Assembly (NCBI GenBank): GCA_964036665.1
Contig: OZ038533.1
Location: forward strand, 8,950,413-9,014,412
Source: Gordius sp. MW1
Lineage: Eukaryota; Nematomorpha; Gordioida; Gordea; Gordiidae
Length of the DNA stretch: 64,000 nt
Reading direction: 5' to 3'
Below are positions 26,882-39,556 of this stretch, piece after piece. Under the pieces are notes generated by a model, which made no database searches, had not been told where the DNA came from, and worked only from the letters and a program-made list of their open reading frames with translations. The translations under genes and the position numbers were made by a program. Numbering within the stretch: the first letter of the stretch is position 1; each line of letters starts with the position of its first letter.

Positions 26882-28260
26882 TTTTACCTCAAGATATTTC
26901 ACATATTTTTCTTTGAACCGTATTCATCCGATGAAAGTTGTCGTTTTCAGACGTGGTTTCTAGGATCCCAAGTAAAAATTTATCAGAATCTAAAAACTAT
27001 TACTTTGAAATCATGATCGCATAGAGCAGTTTTCAAAAATTAAGCACTCACGTTGCGATACAACAAACTAATCGCAACAATAAAACGTTGTCTTTTGTCA
27101 AAATGATAGTTCTCGCAGCTTAAAACCTCTTTTCGGAAGTCAATCGAGGATAATAGGATTCTCAAATTGGCTTACTTTTATATATTTTTTCATGCTCTTT
27201 CACATAGAATCGAAAAAAATAAATATTTTTACCTCAAAATTTTTCACATATTTTTCTTTGAACCGTATTCATCCGATGAAAGTTGTCGTTTTCAGACGTG
27301 GTTTCTATAATCCCAAGTAAAAATTTATCAGAATCTAAAAACTATTACTTTAAAATCATGATCGCATAGAGCAGTTTTCAAAAATTAAGCACTCACGTTG
27401 CGATACAACAAACTAATCGCAACAATAAAACGTTGTCTTTTGTCAAAATGATAGTTCTCGCAGCTTAAAACCTCTTTTCGGAAGTCAATCGAGGATAATA
27501 GGATTCTCAAATTGGCTTACTTTAATATATTTTTTCATGCTCTTTCACATAGAATCGAAAAAAATAAATATTTTTACCTCAAAATTTTTCACATATTTTT
27601 CTTTGAACCGTATTCATCCGATGAAAGTTGTCGTTTTCAGAAGTGGTTTCTATGATCCCAAGCAAAAATTTATCAGAATCTAAAAACTATTACTTTGAAA
27701 TCATGATCGCATAGAGCAGTTTTCAAAAACTAAGCACTCACGTTGCGATACAACAAACTAATCGCAACAATAAAACGTTGTCTTTTGTCAAAATGATAGT
27801 TCTCGCAGCTTAAAACCTCTTTCGGAAGTCAATCGAGGATAATAGGATTCTCAAATTGGCTTACTTTTATATATTTTTTCATGCTCTTTCACATAGAATC
27901 GAAAAAAATAAATATTTTTACCTCAAAATTTTTCACATATTTTTCTTTGAACCGTATTCATCCGATGAAAGTTGTCGTTTTCAGAAGTGGTTTCTATGAT
28001 CCCAAGCAAAAATTTATCAGAATCTAAAAACTATTACTTTGAAATCATGATCGCATAGAGCAGTTTTCAAAAATTAAGCACTCACGTTGCGATACAACAA
28101 ACTAATCGCAACAATAAAACGTTGTCTTTTGTCAAAATGATAGTTCTCGCAGCTTAAAACCTCTTTTCGGAAGTCAATCGAGGATAATAGGATTCTCAAA
28201 TTGGCTTACTTTTATATATTTTTTCATGCTCTTTCACATAGAATCGAAAAAAATAAATAT
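26882..28260 (+). repeat. Four generic subfamily A monomers without a clear HOR
   Basis: Starts 26882, 27227, 27572, 27916. The first two carry the acgtgg form with point changes (tctaggatccc, tctataatccc). The last two carry the gaagtgg / aagcaaaa form found widely downstream. I see no multi-monomer repeat linking them to neighbours. Confidence 0.8.
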
Positions 28261-28575
28261 TTTTATCTCAAAATTTTTCACATATTTTGTCGTTTTCAGA
28301 CGTGGTTTCTATGATCCCAAGTAAAAATTTATCAGAATCTAAAAACTATTACTTTGAAATCTTGATCGCATAGAGCAGTTTTCAAAAATTAAGCACTCAC
28401 GTTGCGAAACAACAAACTAATCGCAACAATAAAACGTTGTCTTTTGTCAAAATGATAGTTCTCGCAGCTTAAAACCTCTTTTCGGAAGTCAATCGAGGAT
28501 AATAGGATTCTCAAATTGGCTTACTTTTATATATTTTTTTATGCTCTTTCACATAGAATCGAAAAAAATAAATAT
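28261..28575 (+). repeat. 315-bp deletion monomer 1
   Basis: Thirty bases are missing between cacatatttt and gtcgttttc, which removes p29-p58, including the ttcatc-c-gatgaa dyad. It also carries ttttatctc, cttgatcgc and gcgaaacaac, all three repeated in the copy at 31326, so those two are one lineage. Confidence 0.9.
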
Positions 28576-31325
28576 TTTTACCTCAAAATTTTTCACATAT
28601 TTTTTTTTGAACCGTATTCATCCGATGAAAGTTGTCGTTTTCAGACGTGGTTTCTATGATCCCAAGTAAAAATTTATCAGAATCTAAAAACTATTACTTT
28701 GAAATCATGATCGCATAGAGCAGTTTTCAAAAATTAAGCACTCACGTTGCGATACAACAAACTAATCGCAACAATAAAACGTTGTCTTTTGTCAAAATTA
28801 TAGTTCTCGCAGCTTAAAACCTCATTTCGGAAGTCAATCGAGGATAATATGATTCTCAAAATGCCTTACTTTTATATATTTTTTCATGCTCATTCACATA
28901 GAATCGAAAAAAATAAATATTTTTACCTCAAAATTCTTCACATATTTTTCTTTGAACCGTATTCATCCGATGAAAGTTGTCGTTTTCAGAAGTGGTTTCT
29001 ATGATCCCAAGTAAAAATTTATCAGAATCTAAAAACTATTACTTTGAAATCATGATCGCATACAGCAGTTTTCAAAAATTAAGCACTCACGTTGCGATAC
29101 AACAAACTAATCGCAACAATAAAACGTTGTCTTTTGTCAAAATGATAGTTCTCGCAGCTTAAAACCACTTTTCGGAAGTCAATCGAGGATAATAGGATTC
29201 TCAAATTGGCTTACTTTTATATATTTTTTCATGCTCTTTCACATAGAATCGAAAAAAATAAATATTTTTACCTCAAAATTTTTCACATATTTTTCTTTGA
29301 ACCGTATTCATCCGATGAAAGTTGTCGTTTTCAGAAGTGGTTTCTATGATCCCAAGTAAAAATTTATCAGAATCTGAAACTATTACTTTGAAATCATGAT
29401 CGCTGCAGTTTTCAAAAATTAAGCACTCACGTTGCGATACAACAAACTAATCGCAACAATAAAACGTTGTCTTTTGTCAAAATGATAGTTCTCGCAGCTT
29501 AAAACCTCTTTTCGGAAGTCAATCGAGGATAATAGGATTCTCAAATTGGCTTACTTTTATATATTTTTTTATGCTCTTTCACATAGAATCGAAAAAAATA
29601 AATATTTTTACCTCAAAATTTTTCACATATTTTTTTTTGAACCGTATTCATCCGATGAAAGTTGTCGTTTTCAGACGTGGTTTCTATGATCCCAAGTAAA
29701 AATTTATCAGAATCTAAAAACTATTACTTTGAAATCATGATCGCATAGAGCAGTTTTCAAAAATTAAGCACTCACGTTGCGATACAACAAACTAATCGCA
29801 ACAATAAAACGTTGTCTTTTGTCAAAATTATAGTTCTCGCAGCTTAAAACCTCATTTCGGAAGTCAATCGAGGATAATATGATTCTCAAATTGGCTTACT
29901 TTTATATATTTTTTCATGCTCATTCACATAGAATCGAAAAAAATAAATATTTTTACCTCAAAATTCTTCACATATTTTTCTTTGAACCGTATTCATCCGA
30001 TGAAAGTTGTCGTTTTCAGAAGTGGTTTCTATGATCCCAAGTAAAAATTTATCAGAATCTAAAAACTATTACTTTGAAATCATGATCGCATACAGCAGTT
30101 TTCAAAAATTAAGCACTCACGTTGCGATACAACAAACTAATCGCAACAATAAAACGTTGTCTTTTGTCAAAATGATAGTTCTCGCAGCTTAAAACCTCTT
30201 TTCGGAAGTCAATCGAGGATAATAGGATTCTCAAATTGGCTTACTTTTATATATTTTTTCATGCTCTTTCACATAGAATCGAAAAAAATAAATATTTTTA
30301 CCTCAAAATTTTTCACATATTTTTCTTTGAACCGTATTCATCCGATGAAAGTTGTCGTTTTCAGAAGTGGTTTCTATGATCCCAAGTAAAAATTTATCAG
30401 AATCTGAAACTATTACTTTGAAATCATGATCGCTGCAGTTTTCAAAAATTAAGCACTCACGTTGCGATACAACAAACTAATCGCAACAATAAAACGTTGT
30501 CTTTTGTCAAAATGATAGTTCTCGCAGCTTAAAACCTCTTTTCGGAAGTCAATCGAGGATAATAGGATTCTCAAATTGGCTTACTTTTATATATTTTTTC
30601 ATGCTCTTTCACATAGAATCGAAAAAAATAAATATTTTTACCTCAAAATTTTTCACATACTTTTCTTTGAACCGTATTCATCCGATGAAAGTTGTCGTTT
30701 TCAGACGTGGTTTCTATGATCCCAAGTAAAAATTTATCAGAATCTAAAAACTATTACTTTGAAATCATGATCGCATAGAGCAGTTTTCAAAAATTAAGCA
30801 CTCACGTTGCGATACAACAAACTAATCGCAACAATAAAACGTTGTCTTTTGTCAAAATTATAGTTCTCGCAGCTTAAAACCTCATTTCGGAAGTCAATCG
30901 AGGATAATATGATTCTCAAATTGGCTTACTTTTATATATTTTTTCATGCTCTTTCACATAGAATCGAAAAAAATAAATATTTTTACCTCAAAATTCTTCA
31001 CATATTTTTCTTTGAACCGTATTCATCCGATGAAAGTTGTCGTTTTCAGAAGTGGTTACTATGATCCCAAGTAAAAATTTATCAGAATCTAAAAACTATT
31101 ACTTTGAAATCATGATCGCATACAGCAGTTTTCAAAAATTAAGCACTCACGTTGCGATACAACAAACTAATCGCAACAATAAAACGTTGTCTTTTGTCAA
31201 AATGATAGTTCTCGCAGCTTAAAACCTCTTTTCGGAAGTCAATCGAGGATAATAGGATTCTCAAATTGGCTTACTTTTATATATTTTTTCATGCTCTTTC
31301 ACATAGAATCGAAAAAAATAAATAT

Positions 31326-31640
31326 TTTTATCTCAAAATTTTTCACATATTTTGTCGTTTTCAGACGTGGTTTCTATGATCCCAAGTCAAAATTTATCAG
31401 AATCTAAAAACTATTACTTTGAAATCTTGATCGCATAGAGCAGTTTTCAAAAATTAAGCACTCACGTTGCGAAACAACAAACTAATCGCAACAATAAAAC
31501 GTTGTCTTTTGTCAAAATGATAGTTCTCGCAGCTTAAAACCTCTTTTCGGAAGTCAATCGAGGATAATAGGATTCTCAAATTGGCTTACTTTTATATATT
31601 TTTTTATGCTCTTTCACATAGAATCGAAAAAAATAAATAT
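31326..31640 (+). repeat. 315-bp deletion monomer 2
   Basis: The same 30-bp loss as at 28261, with the same companion changes (ttttatctc, cttgatcgc, gcgaaacaac) plus a private aagtcaaaattt. It closes the third 1,030-bp trimer in place of the usual ctgcag member. Confidence 0.9.
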
Positions 31641-31985
31641 TTTTACCTCAAAATTTTTCACATATTTTTTTTTGAACCGTATTCATCCGATGAAAGTTGT
31701 CGTTTTCAGACGTGGTTTCTATGATCCCAAGTAAAAATTTATCAGAATCTAAAAACTATTACTTTGAAATCATGATCGCATAGAGCAGTTTTCAAAAATT
31801 AAGCACTCACGTTGCGATACAACAAACTAATCGCAACAATAAAACGTTGTCTTTTGTCAAAATGATAGTTCTCGCAGCTAAAAACCTCTTTTCGGAAGTC
31901 AATCGAGGATAATAGGATTCTCAAATTGGCTTACTTTTATATATTTTTTCATGCTCTTTCACATAAAATCGAAAAAAATAAATAT

Positions 31986-33002
31986 TTTTACCTCAAAATT
32001 TTTCACATATTTTTCTTTGAACCGTATTCATCCGATGAAAGTTGTCGTTTTCAGAAGTGGTTTCTATGATCCCAAGCAAAAATTTATCAGAATCTAAAAA
32101 CTATTACTTTGAAATCATGATCGCATAGAGCAGTTTTCAAAAATTAAGCACTCACGTTGCGATACAACAAACTAATCGCAATAAAACGTTGTCTTTTGTC
32201 AAAATGATAATTCTCGCAGCTTAAAACCTCTTTTCGGAAGTCAATCAAGGATAATAGGATTCTCAAATTGGCTTACTTTTATATATTTTTTCATGCTCTT
32301 TCACATAGAATCGAAAAAAATAAAATTTTTCACATATTTTTCTTTGAACCGTATTCATCCGATGAAAGTTGTCGTTTTCAGACGTGGTTTCTATGATCCC
32401 AAGTAAAAATTTATCAGAATCTAAAAACTATTACTTTGAAATCATGATCGCATAGAGCAGTTTTCAAAAATTAAGCACTCACGTTGCGATACAACAAACT
32501 AATCTCAACAATAAAACGTTGTCTTTTGTCAAAATTATAGTTCTCGCAGCTTAAAACCTCATTTCGGAAGTCAATCGAGGATAATATGATTCTCAAATTG
32601 GCTTACTTTTATATATTTTTTCATGCTCTTTCACATAGAATCGAAAAAAATAAATATTTTTACCTCAAAATTCTTCACATATTTTTCTTTGAACCGTATT
32701 CATCCGATGAAAGTTGTCGTTTTCAGAAGTGGTTTCTATGATCCCAAGTAAAAATTTATCAGAATCTAAAAACTATTACTTTGAAATCATGATCGCATAC
32801 AGCAGTTTTCAAAAATTAAGCACTCACGTTGCGATACAACAAACTAATCGCAACAATAAAACGTTGTCTTTTGTCAAAATGATAGTTCTCGCAGCTTAAA
32901 ACCTCTTTTCGGAAGTCAATCGAGGATAATAGGATTCTCAAATTGGCTTACTTTTATATATTTTTTCATGCTCTTTCACATAGAATCGAAAAAAATAAAT
33001 AT
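31986..33002 (+). repeat. Linker monomers with a 15-bp junction deletion
   Basis: Starts 31986, about 32324 (start tag lost) and 32658. The first is the third instance of the atcgcaataaaacg / gataattctc type seen at 10005 and 13109. At its end 15 bp are missing, including the ttttacctc tag, leaving taaaattttt; an AAA microhomology could explain the break. The following two copies are the caaaattatag and aattcttc types. Confidence 0.82.
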
Positions 33003-35764
33003 TTTTACCTCAAAATTTTTCACATATTTTTCTTTGAACCGTATTCATCCGATGAAAGTTGTCGTTTTCAGAAGTGGTTTCTATGATCCCAAGTAAAAAT
33101 TCATCAGAATCTAAAAACTATTACTTTGAAATCATGATCGCATTCAGCAGTTTTCAAAAATTAAGCACTCACGTTGCGATACAACAAACTAATCGCAACA
33201 ATAAAACGTTGTCTTTTGTCAAAATGATAGTTCTCGCAGCTTAAAACCTCTTTTCGGAAGTCAATCGAGGATAATAGGATTCTCAAATTGGCTTACTTTT
33301 ATATATTTTTTCATGCTATTTCACATAGAATCGAAAAAAATAAATATTTTTACCTCAAAATTTTTCACATATTTTTCTTTGAACCGTATTCATCCGATGA
33401 AAGTTGTCGTTTTCAGACGTGGTTTCTATGATCCCAAGTAAAAATTTATCAGAATCTAAAAACTATTACTTTGAAATCATGATCGCATAGAGCAGTTTTC
33501 AAAAATTAAGCACTCACGTTGCGATACAACAAACTAATCGCAACAATAAAACGTTGTCTTTTGTCAAAATTATAGTTCTCGCAGCTTAAAACCTCATTTC
33601 GGAAGTCAATCGAGGATAATATGATTCTCAAATTGGCTTACTTTTATATATTTTTTCATGCTCTTTCACATAGAATCGAAAAAAATAAATATTTTTACCT
33701 CAAAATTCTTCACATATTTTTCTTTGAACCGTATTCATCCGATGAAAGTTGTCGTTTTCAGAAGTGGTTTCTATGATCCCAAGTAAAAATTTATCAGAAT
33801 CTAAAAACCTATTACTTTGAAATCATGATCGCATACAGCAGTTTTCTAAAATTAAGCACTCACGTTGCGATACAACAAACTAATCGCAACAATAAAACGT
33901 TGTCTTTTGTCAAAATGATAGTTCTCGCAGCTTAAAACCTCTTTTCGGAAGTCAATCGAGGATAATAGGATTCTCAAATTGGCTTACTTTTATATATTTT
34001 TTCATGCTCTTTCACATAGAATTGAAAAAAATAAATATTTTTACCTCAAAATTTTTCACATATTTTTCTTTGAACCGTATTCATCCGATGAAAGTTGTCG
34101 TTTTCAGAAGTGGTTTCTATGATCCCAAGCAAAAATTTATCAGAATCTAAAAACTATTACTTTGAAATCATGATCGCATAGAGCAGTTTTCAAAAATTAA
34201 GCACTCACGTTGCGATACAACAAACTAATCGCAACAATAAAACGTTGTCTTTTGTCAAAATGATAGTTCTCGCAGCTTAAAACCTCTTTTCGGAAGTCAA
34301 TCGAGGATAATAGGATTCTCAAATTGGCTTACTTTTATATATTTTTTCATGCTCTTTCACATAGAATCGAAAAAAATAAATATTTTTACCTCAAAATTTT
34401 TCACATATTTTTCTTTGAACCGTATTCATCCGATGAAAGTTGTCGTTTTCAGAAGTGGTTTCTATGATCCCAAGTAAAAATTCATCAGAATCTAAAAACT
34501 ATTACTTTGAAATCATGATCGCATTCAGCAGTTTTCAAAAATTAAGCACTCACGTTGCGATACAACAAACTAATCGCAACAATAAAACGTTGTCTTTTGT
34601 CAAAATGATAGTTCTCGCAGCTTAAAACCTCTTTTCGGAAGTCAATCGAGGATAATAGGATTCTCAAATTGGCTTACTTTTATATATTTTTTCATGCTAT
34701 TTCACATAGAATCGAAAAAAATAAATATTTTTACCTCAAAATTTTTCACATATTTTTCTTTGAACCGTATTCATCCGATGAAAGTTGTCGTTTTCAGACG
34801 TGGTTTCTATGATCCCAAGTAAAAATTTATCAGAATCTAAAAACTATTACTTTGAAATCATGATCGCATAGAGCAGTTTTCAAAAATTAAGCACTCACGT
34901 TGCGATACAACAAACTAATCGCAACAATAAAACGTTGTCTTTTGTCAAAATTATAGTTCTCGCAGCTTAAAACCTCATTTCGGAAGTCAATCGAGGATAA
35001 TATGATTCTCAAATTGGCTTACTTTTATATATTTTTTCATGCTCTTTCACATAGAATCGAAAAAAATAAATATTTTTACCTCAAAATTCTTCACATATTT
35101 TTCTTTGAACCGTATTCATCCGATGAAAGTTGTCGTTTTCAGAAGTGGTTTCTATGATCCCAAGTAAAAATTTATCAGAATCTAAAAACCTATTACTTTG
35201 AAATCATGATCGCATACAGCAGTTTTCTAAAATTAAGCACTCACGTTGCGATACAACAAACTAATCGCAACAATAAAACGTTGTCTTTTGTCAAAATGAT
35301 AGTTCTCGCAGCTTAAAACCTCTTTTCGGAAGTCAATCGAGGATAATAGGATTCTCAAATTGGCTTACTTTTATATATTTTTTCATGCTCTTTCACATAG
35401 AATTGAAAAAAATAAATATTTTTACCTCAAAATTTTTCACATATTTTTCTTTGAACCGTATTCATCCGATGAAAGTTGTCGTTTTCAGAAGTGGTTTCTA
35501 TGATCCCAAGCAAAAATTTATCAGAATCTAAAAACTATTACTTTGAAATCATGATCGCATAGAGCAGTTTTCAAAAATTAAGCACTCACGTTGCGATACA
35601 ACAAACTAATCGCAACAATAAAACGTTGTCTTTTGTCAAAATGATAGTTCTCGCAGCTTAGAACCTCTTTTCGGAAGTCAATCGAGGATAATAGGATTCT
35701 CAAATTGGCTTACTTTTATATATTTTTTCATGCTCTTTCACATAGAAGCGAAAAAAATAAATAT
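33003..35764 (+). repeat. Tetramer HOR, 1,381 bp, two near-identical copies
   Basis: Starts: 33003, 33348, 33693, 34039 and 34384, 34729, 35074, 35420; every offset is 1,381 bp. Tags: aattcatcag with cattcagcag and tgctatttcac; caaaattatag with cctcatttc; aattcttc with aaaacctattac and gttttctaaaatt; gaagtgg with aagcaaaa. The only differences I found are in the last member of copy 2 (cttagaacctc and atagaagcg), so the duplication is recent. The first three members also reappear as a trio at 37145 and 40937. Confidence 0.9.
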
Positions 35765-38700
35765 TTTTACCTCAAAATTTTTCACATATTTTTCTTTGAA
35801 CCGTATTCATCCGATGAAAGTTGTCGTTTTCAGAAGTGGTTTCTATGATCCCAAGCAAAAATTTATCAGAATCTAAAAACTATTACTTTGAAATCATGAT
35901 CGCATAGAGCAGTTTTCAAAAATTAAGCACTCACGTTGCGATACAACAAACTAATCGCAACAATAAAACGTTGTCTTTTGTCAAAATGATAGTTCTCGCA
36001 GCTTAAAACCTCTTTTCGGAAGTCAATCGAGGATAATAGGATTCTCAAATTGGCTTACTTTTATATATTTTTTCATGCTCTTTCACATAGAATCGAAAAA
36101 AATAAATATTTTTACCTCAAAATTTTTCACATATTTTTCTTTGAACCGTATTCATCCGATGAAAGTTGTCGTTTTCAGAAGTGGTTTCTATGATCCCAAG
36201 CAAAAATTTATCAGAATCTAAAAACTATTACTTTGAAATCATGATCGCATAGAGCAGTTTTCAAAAATTAAGCACTCACGTTGCGATACAACAAACTAAT
36301 CGCAACAATAAAACGTTGTCTTTTGTCAAAATGATAGTTCTCGCAGCTTAAAACCTCTTTTCGGAAGTCAATCGAGGATAATAGGATTCTCAAATTGGCT
36401 TACTTTTATATATTTTTTCATGCTCTTTCACATAGAATCGAAAAAAATAAATATTTTTACCTCAAAATTTTTCACATATTTTTCTTTGAACCGTATTCAT
36501 CCGATGAAAGTTGTCGTTTTCAGAAGTGGTTTCTATGATCCCAAGTAAAAATTTATCAGAATCTAAAAACTATTACTTTGAATTCATGATCGCATAGAGC
36601 AGTTTTTTATAATTAAGCACTCACGTTGCGATACAACAAACTAATCGCAACAATAAAACGTTGTCTTTTGTCAAAATGATAGTTCTCGCAGCTTAAAACC
36701 TCTTTTCGGAAGTCAATCGAGGATAATAGGATTCTCAAATTGGCTTACTTTTATATATTTTTTCATGCTCTTTCACATAGAATCGAAAAAAATAAATATT
36801 TTTACCTCAAAATTTTTCACATATTTTTCTTTGAACCGTATTCATCCGATGAAAGTTGTCGTTTTCAGAAGTGATTTCTATGATCCCAAGCAAAAATTTA
36901 TCAGAATCTAAAAACTATTACTTTGAAATCATGATCGCATGGAGCAGTTTTCAAAAATTAAGCACTCACGTTGCGATACAACAAACTAATCACAACAATA
37001 AAACGTTGTCTTTTGTCAAAATGATAGTTCTCGCAGCTTAAAACCTCTTTTCGGAAGTCAATCGAGGATAATAGGATTCTCAAATTGGCTTACTTTTATA
37101 TATTTTTTCATGCTCTTTCACATAGAATCGAAAAAAATAAATATTTTTACCTCAAAATTTTTCACATATTTTTCTTTGAACCGTATTCATCCGATGAAAG
37201 TTGTCGTTTTCAGAAGTGGTTTCTATGATCCCAAGTAAAAATTCATCAGAATCTAAAAACTATTACTTTGAAATCATGATCGCATTCAGCAGTTTTCAAA
37301 AATTAAGCACTCACGTTGCGATACAACAAACTAATCGCAACAATAAAACGTTGTCTTTTGTCAAAATGATAGTTCTCGCAGCTTAAAACCTCTTTTCGGA
37401 AGTCAATCGAGGATAATAGGATTCTCAAATTGGCTTACTTTTATATATTTTTTCATGCTCTTTCACATAGAATCGAAAAAAATAAATATTTTTACCTCAA
37501 AATTTTTCACATATTTTTCTTTGAACCGTATTCATCCGATGAAAGTTGTCGTTTTCAGACGTGGTTTCTATGATCCCAAGTAAAAATTTATCAGAATCTA
37601 AAAACTATTACTTTGAAATCATGATCGCATAGAGCAGTTTTCAAAAATTAAGCACTCACGTTGCGATACAACAAACTAATCGCAACAATAAAACGTTGTC
37701 TTTTGTCAAAATTATAGTTCTCGCAGTTTAAAACCTCATTTCGGAAGTCAATCGAGGATAATATGATTCTCAAATTGGCTTACTTTTATACATTTTTTCA
37801 TGCTCTTTCACATAGAATCGAAAAAAATAAATATTTTTACCTCAAAATTCTTCACATATTTTTCTTTGAACCGTATTCATCCGATGAAAGTTGTCGTTTT
37901 CAGAAGTGGTTTCTATGATCCCAAGTAAAAATTTATCAGAATCTAAAAACCTATTACTTTGAAATCATGATCGCATACAGCAGTTTTCTAAAATTAAGCA
38001 CTCACGTTGCGATACAACAAACTAATCGCAACAATAAAACGTTGTCTTTTGTCAAAATGATAGTTCTCGCAGCTTAAAACCTCTTTTCGGAAGTCAATCG
38101 AGGATAATAGGATTCTCAAATTGGCTTACTTTTATATATTTTTTCATGCTCTTTCACATAGAATTGAAAAAAATAAATATTTTTACCTCAAAATTTTTCA
38201 CATATTTTTCTTTGAACCGTATTCATCCGATGAAAGTTGTCGTTTTCAGACGTGTATCTATGATCCCAAGTAAAAATTTATCAGAATCTAAAAACTATTA
38301 CTTTGAAATCATGATCGCATAGAGCAGTTTTCAAAAATTAAGCACACACGTTGCGATACAACAAACTAATCGCAACAATAAATCGTTTCTTTTGTCAAAA
38401 TGATAGTTCTCGCAGCTTAAAACCTCTTTTCGGAAGTCAATCGAGGATAATAGGATTCTCAAATTGGCTTACTTTTATATATTTTTTCAGGCTTTTTCAC
38501 ATAGAATCGAAAAAAATAAATATTTTTACCTCAAAATATTTCACATATTTTTCTTTGAACCGTATTCATCCGATGAAAGTTGTCCTTTTTTTACGAGATT
38601 TCTATGATCCCAAGTAAAAATTTATCAGAATCTAAAAACTATCACTTTGAAATCATGATCGCAAAGAGCAGTTTTTAAAAATTAAGCACTCACGTTGCGA

Positions 38701-39556
38701 TACAACAAACTAATCGCAACAATAAATCGTTGTCTTTTGTCAAAATGATAGTTCTCGCAGCTTAAAACCTCTTTTCGGAAGTCAATCGAGGATAATAGGA
38801 TTCTCAAATTGGCTTACTTTTATATATTTTTTCATGCTCTTTCACATAGAATCGAAAAAAATTAATATTTTTACCTCAAAATTTTTCACATATTTTTCTT
38901 TGAACCGTATTTATCCGATGAAAGTTGTCGTTTTCAGAAGTGGTTTCTATGATCCCAAGCAAAAATTTATCAGAATCTAAAAACTATTACTTTGAAATCA
39001 TGATCGCATAGAGCAGTTTTCAAAAACTAAGCACTCACGTTGCGATACAACAAACTAATCGCAACAATAAAACGTTGTCTTTTGTCAAAATGATAGTTCT
39101 CGCAGCTTAAAACCTCTTTTCGGAAGTCAATCGAGGATAATAGGATTCTCAATTGGCTTACTTTTATATATTTTTTCATGCTCTTTCACATAGAATCGAA
39201 AAAAATAAATATTTTTACCTCAAAATTTTTCACATATTTTTCTTTGAACCGTATTCATCCGATGAAAGTTGTCGTTTTCAGACGTGGTTTCTATGATCCC
39301 AAGTAAAAATTTATCAGAATCTAAAAACTATTACTTTGAAAACATGATCGCATAGAGCAGTTTTCAAAAATTAAGCACTCACGTTGCGATACAACAAACT
39401 AATCGCAACAATAAAACGTTGTCTTTTGTCAAAATTATAGTTCTCGCAGCTTAAAACCTCATTTCGGAAGTCAATCGAGGATAATAGGATTCTCAATTGG
39501 CTTACTTTTATATATTTTTTCATGCTCTTTCACATAGAATCGAAAAAAATAAATAT
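35765..39556 (+). repeat. 11-mer segmental duplication (3,792 bp), copy 1
   Basis: Starts: 35765, 36110, 36455, 36800, 37145, 37490, 37835, 38181, 38524, 38869, 39213. Markers in order: two gaagtgg/aagcaaaa copies; tgaattcatg (EcoRI) with gttttttataatt; gaagtgattt with gcatggag and aatcacaac; aattcatcag with cattcag; gcagtttaaaa with tttatacatt; aaaacctattac; then four block H members. The last member ends aataggattctcaattgg. Confidence 0.92.
38181..39556 (+). repeat. Block H, copy 3 of 4 (truncated, 4 monomers)
   Basis: Members 38181 (cgtgtatctatg, agcacacacg), 38524 (acgagattt, atcgcaaagag), 38869 (tatttatcc) and 39213 (gaaaacatg) match 24817-26191 in order and in detail. The last two members of the full block are missing because the 3,792-bp duplication ended here. 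Confidence 0.88.

Larger units (their letters stand above)
28261..31985 (+). repeat. Trimer HOR, 1,030 bp, flanked by 315-bp deletion monomers
   Basis: Starts: 28261, 28576, 28921, 29266, 29606, 29951, 30296, 30636, 30981, 31326, 31641. The trimer is acgtgg/caaaattatag/cctcatttc (28576, 29606, 30636), aattcttc/gaagtgg/catacagcag (28921, 29951, 30981), and gaagtgg/atctgaaac/atcgctgcag (29266, 30296), each pair exactly 1,030 bp apart. The third member, 340 bp, has lost five bases and gained a PstI site ctgcag. In the final unit the third member is replaced by a 315-bp deletion monomer (31326), the same type that precedes the first unit (28261). Confidence 0.88.

Noticed and set aside
33003..33347. 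Hammerhead ribozyme on the minus strand
   Set aside because: The core ctgatga appears only in the aattcatcag variant (33003, 34384, 37145, 40937); most copies read ctgataa. The following bases up to gaaac do not form a stem II, so the match looks accidental.
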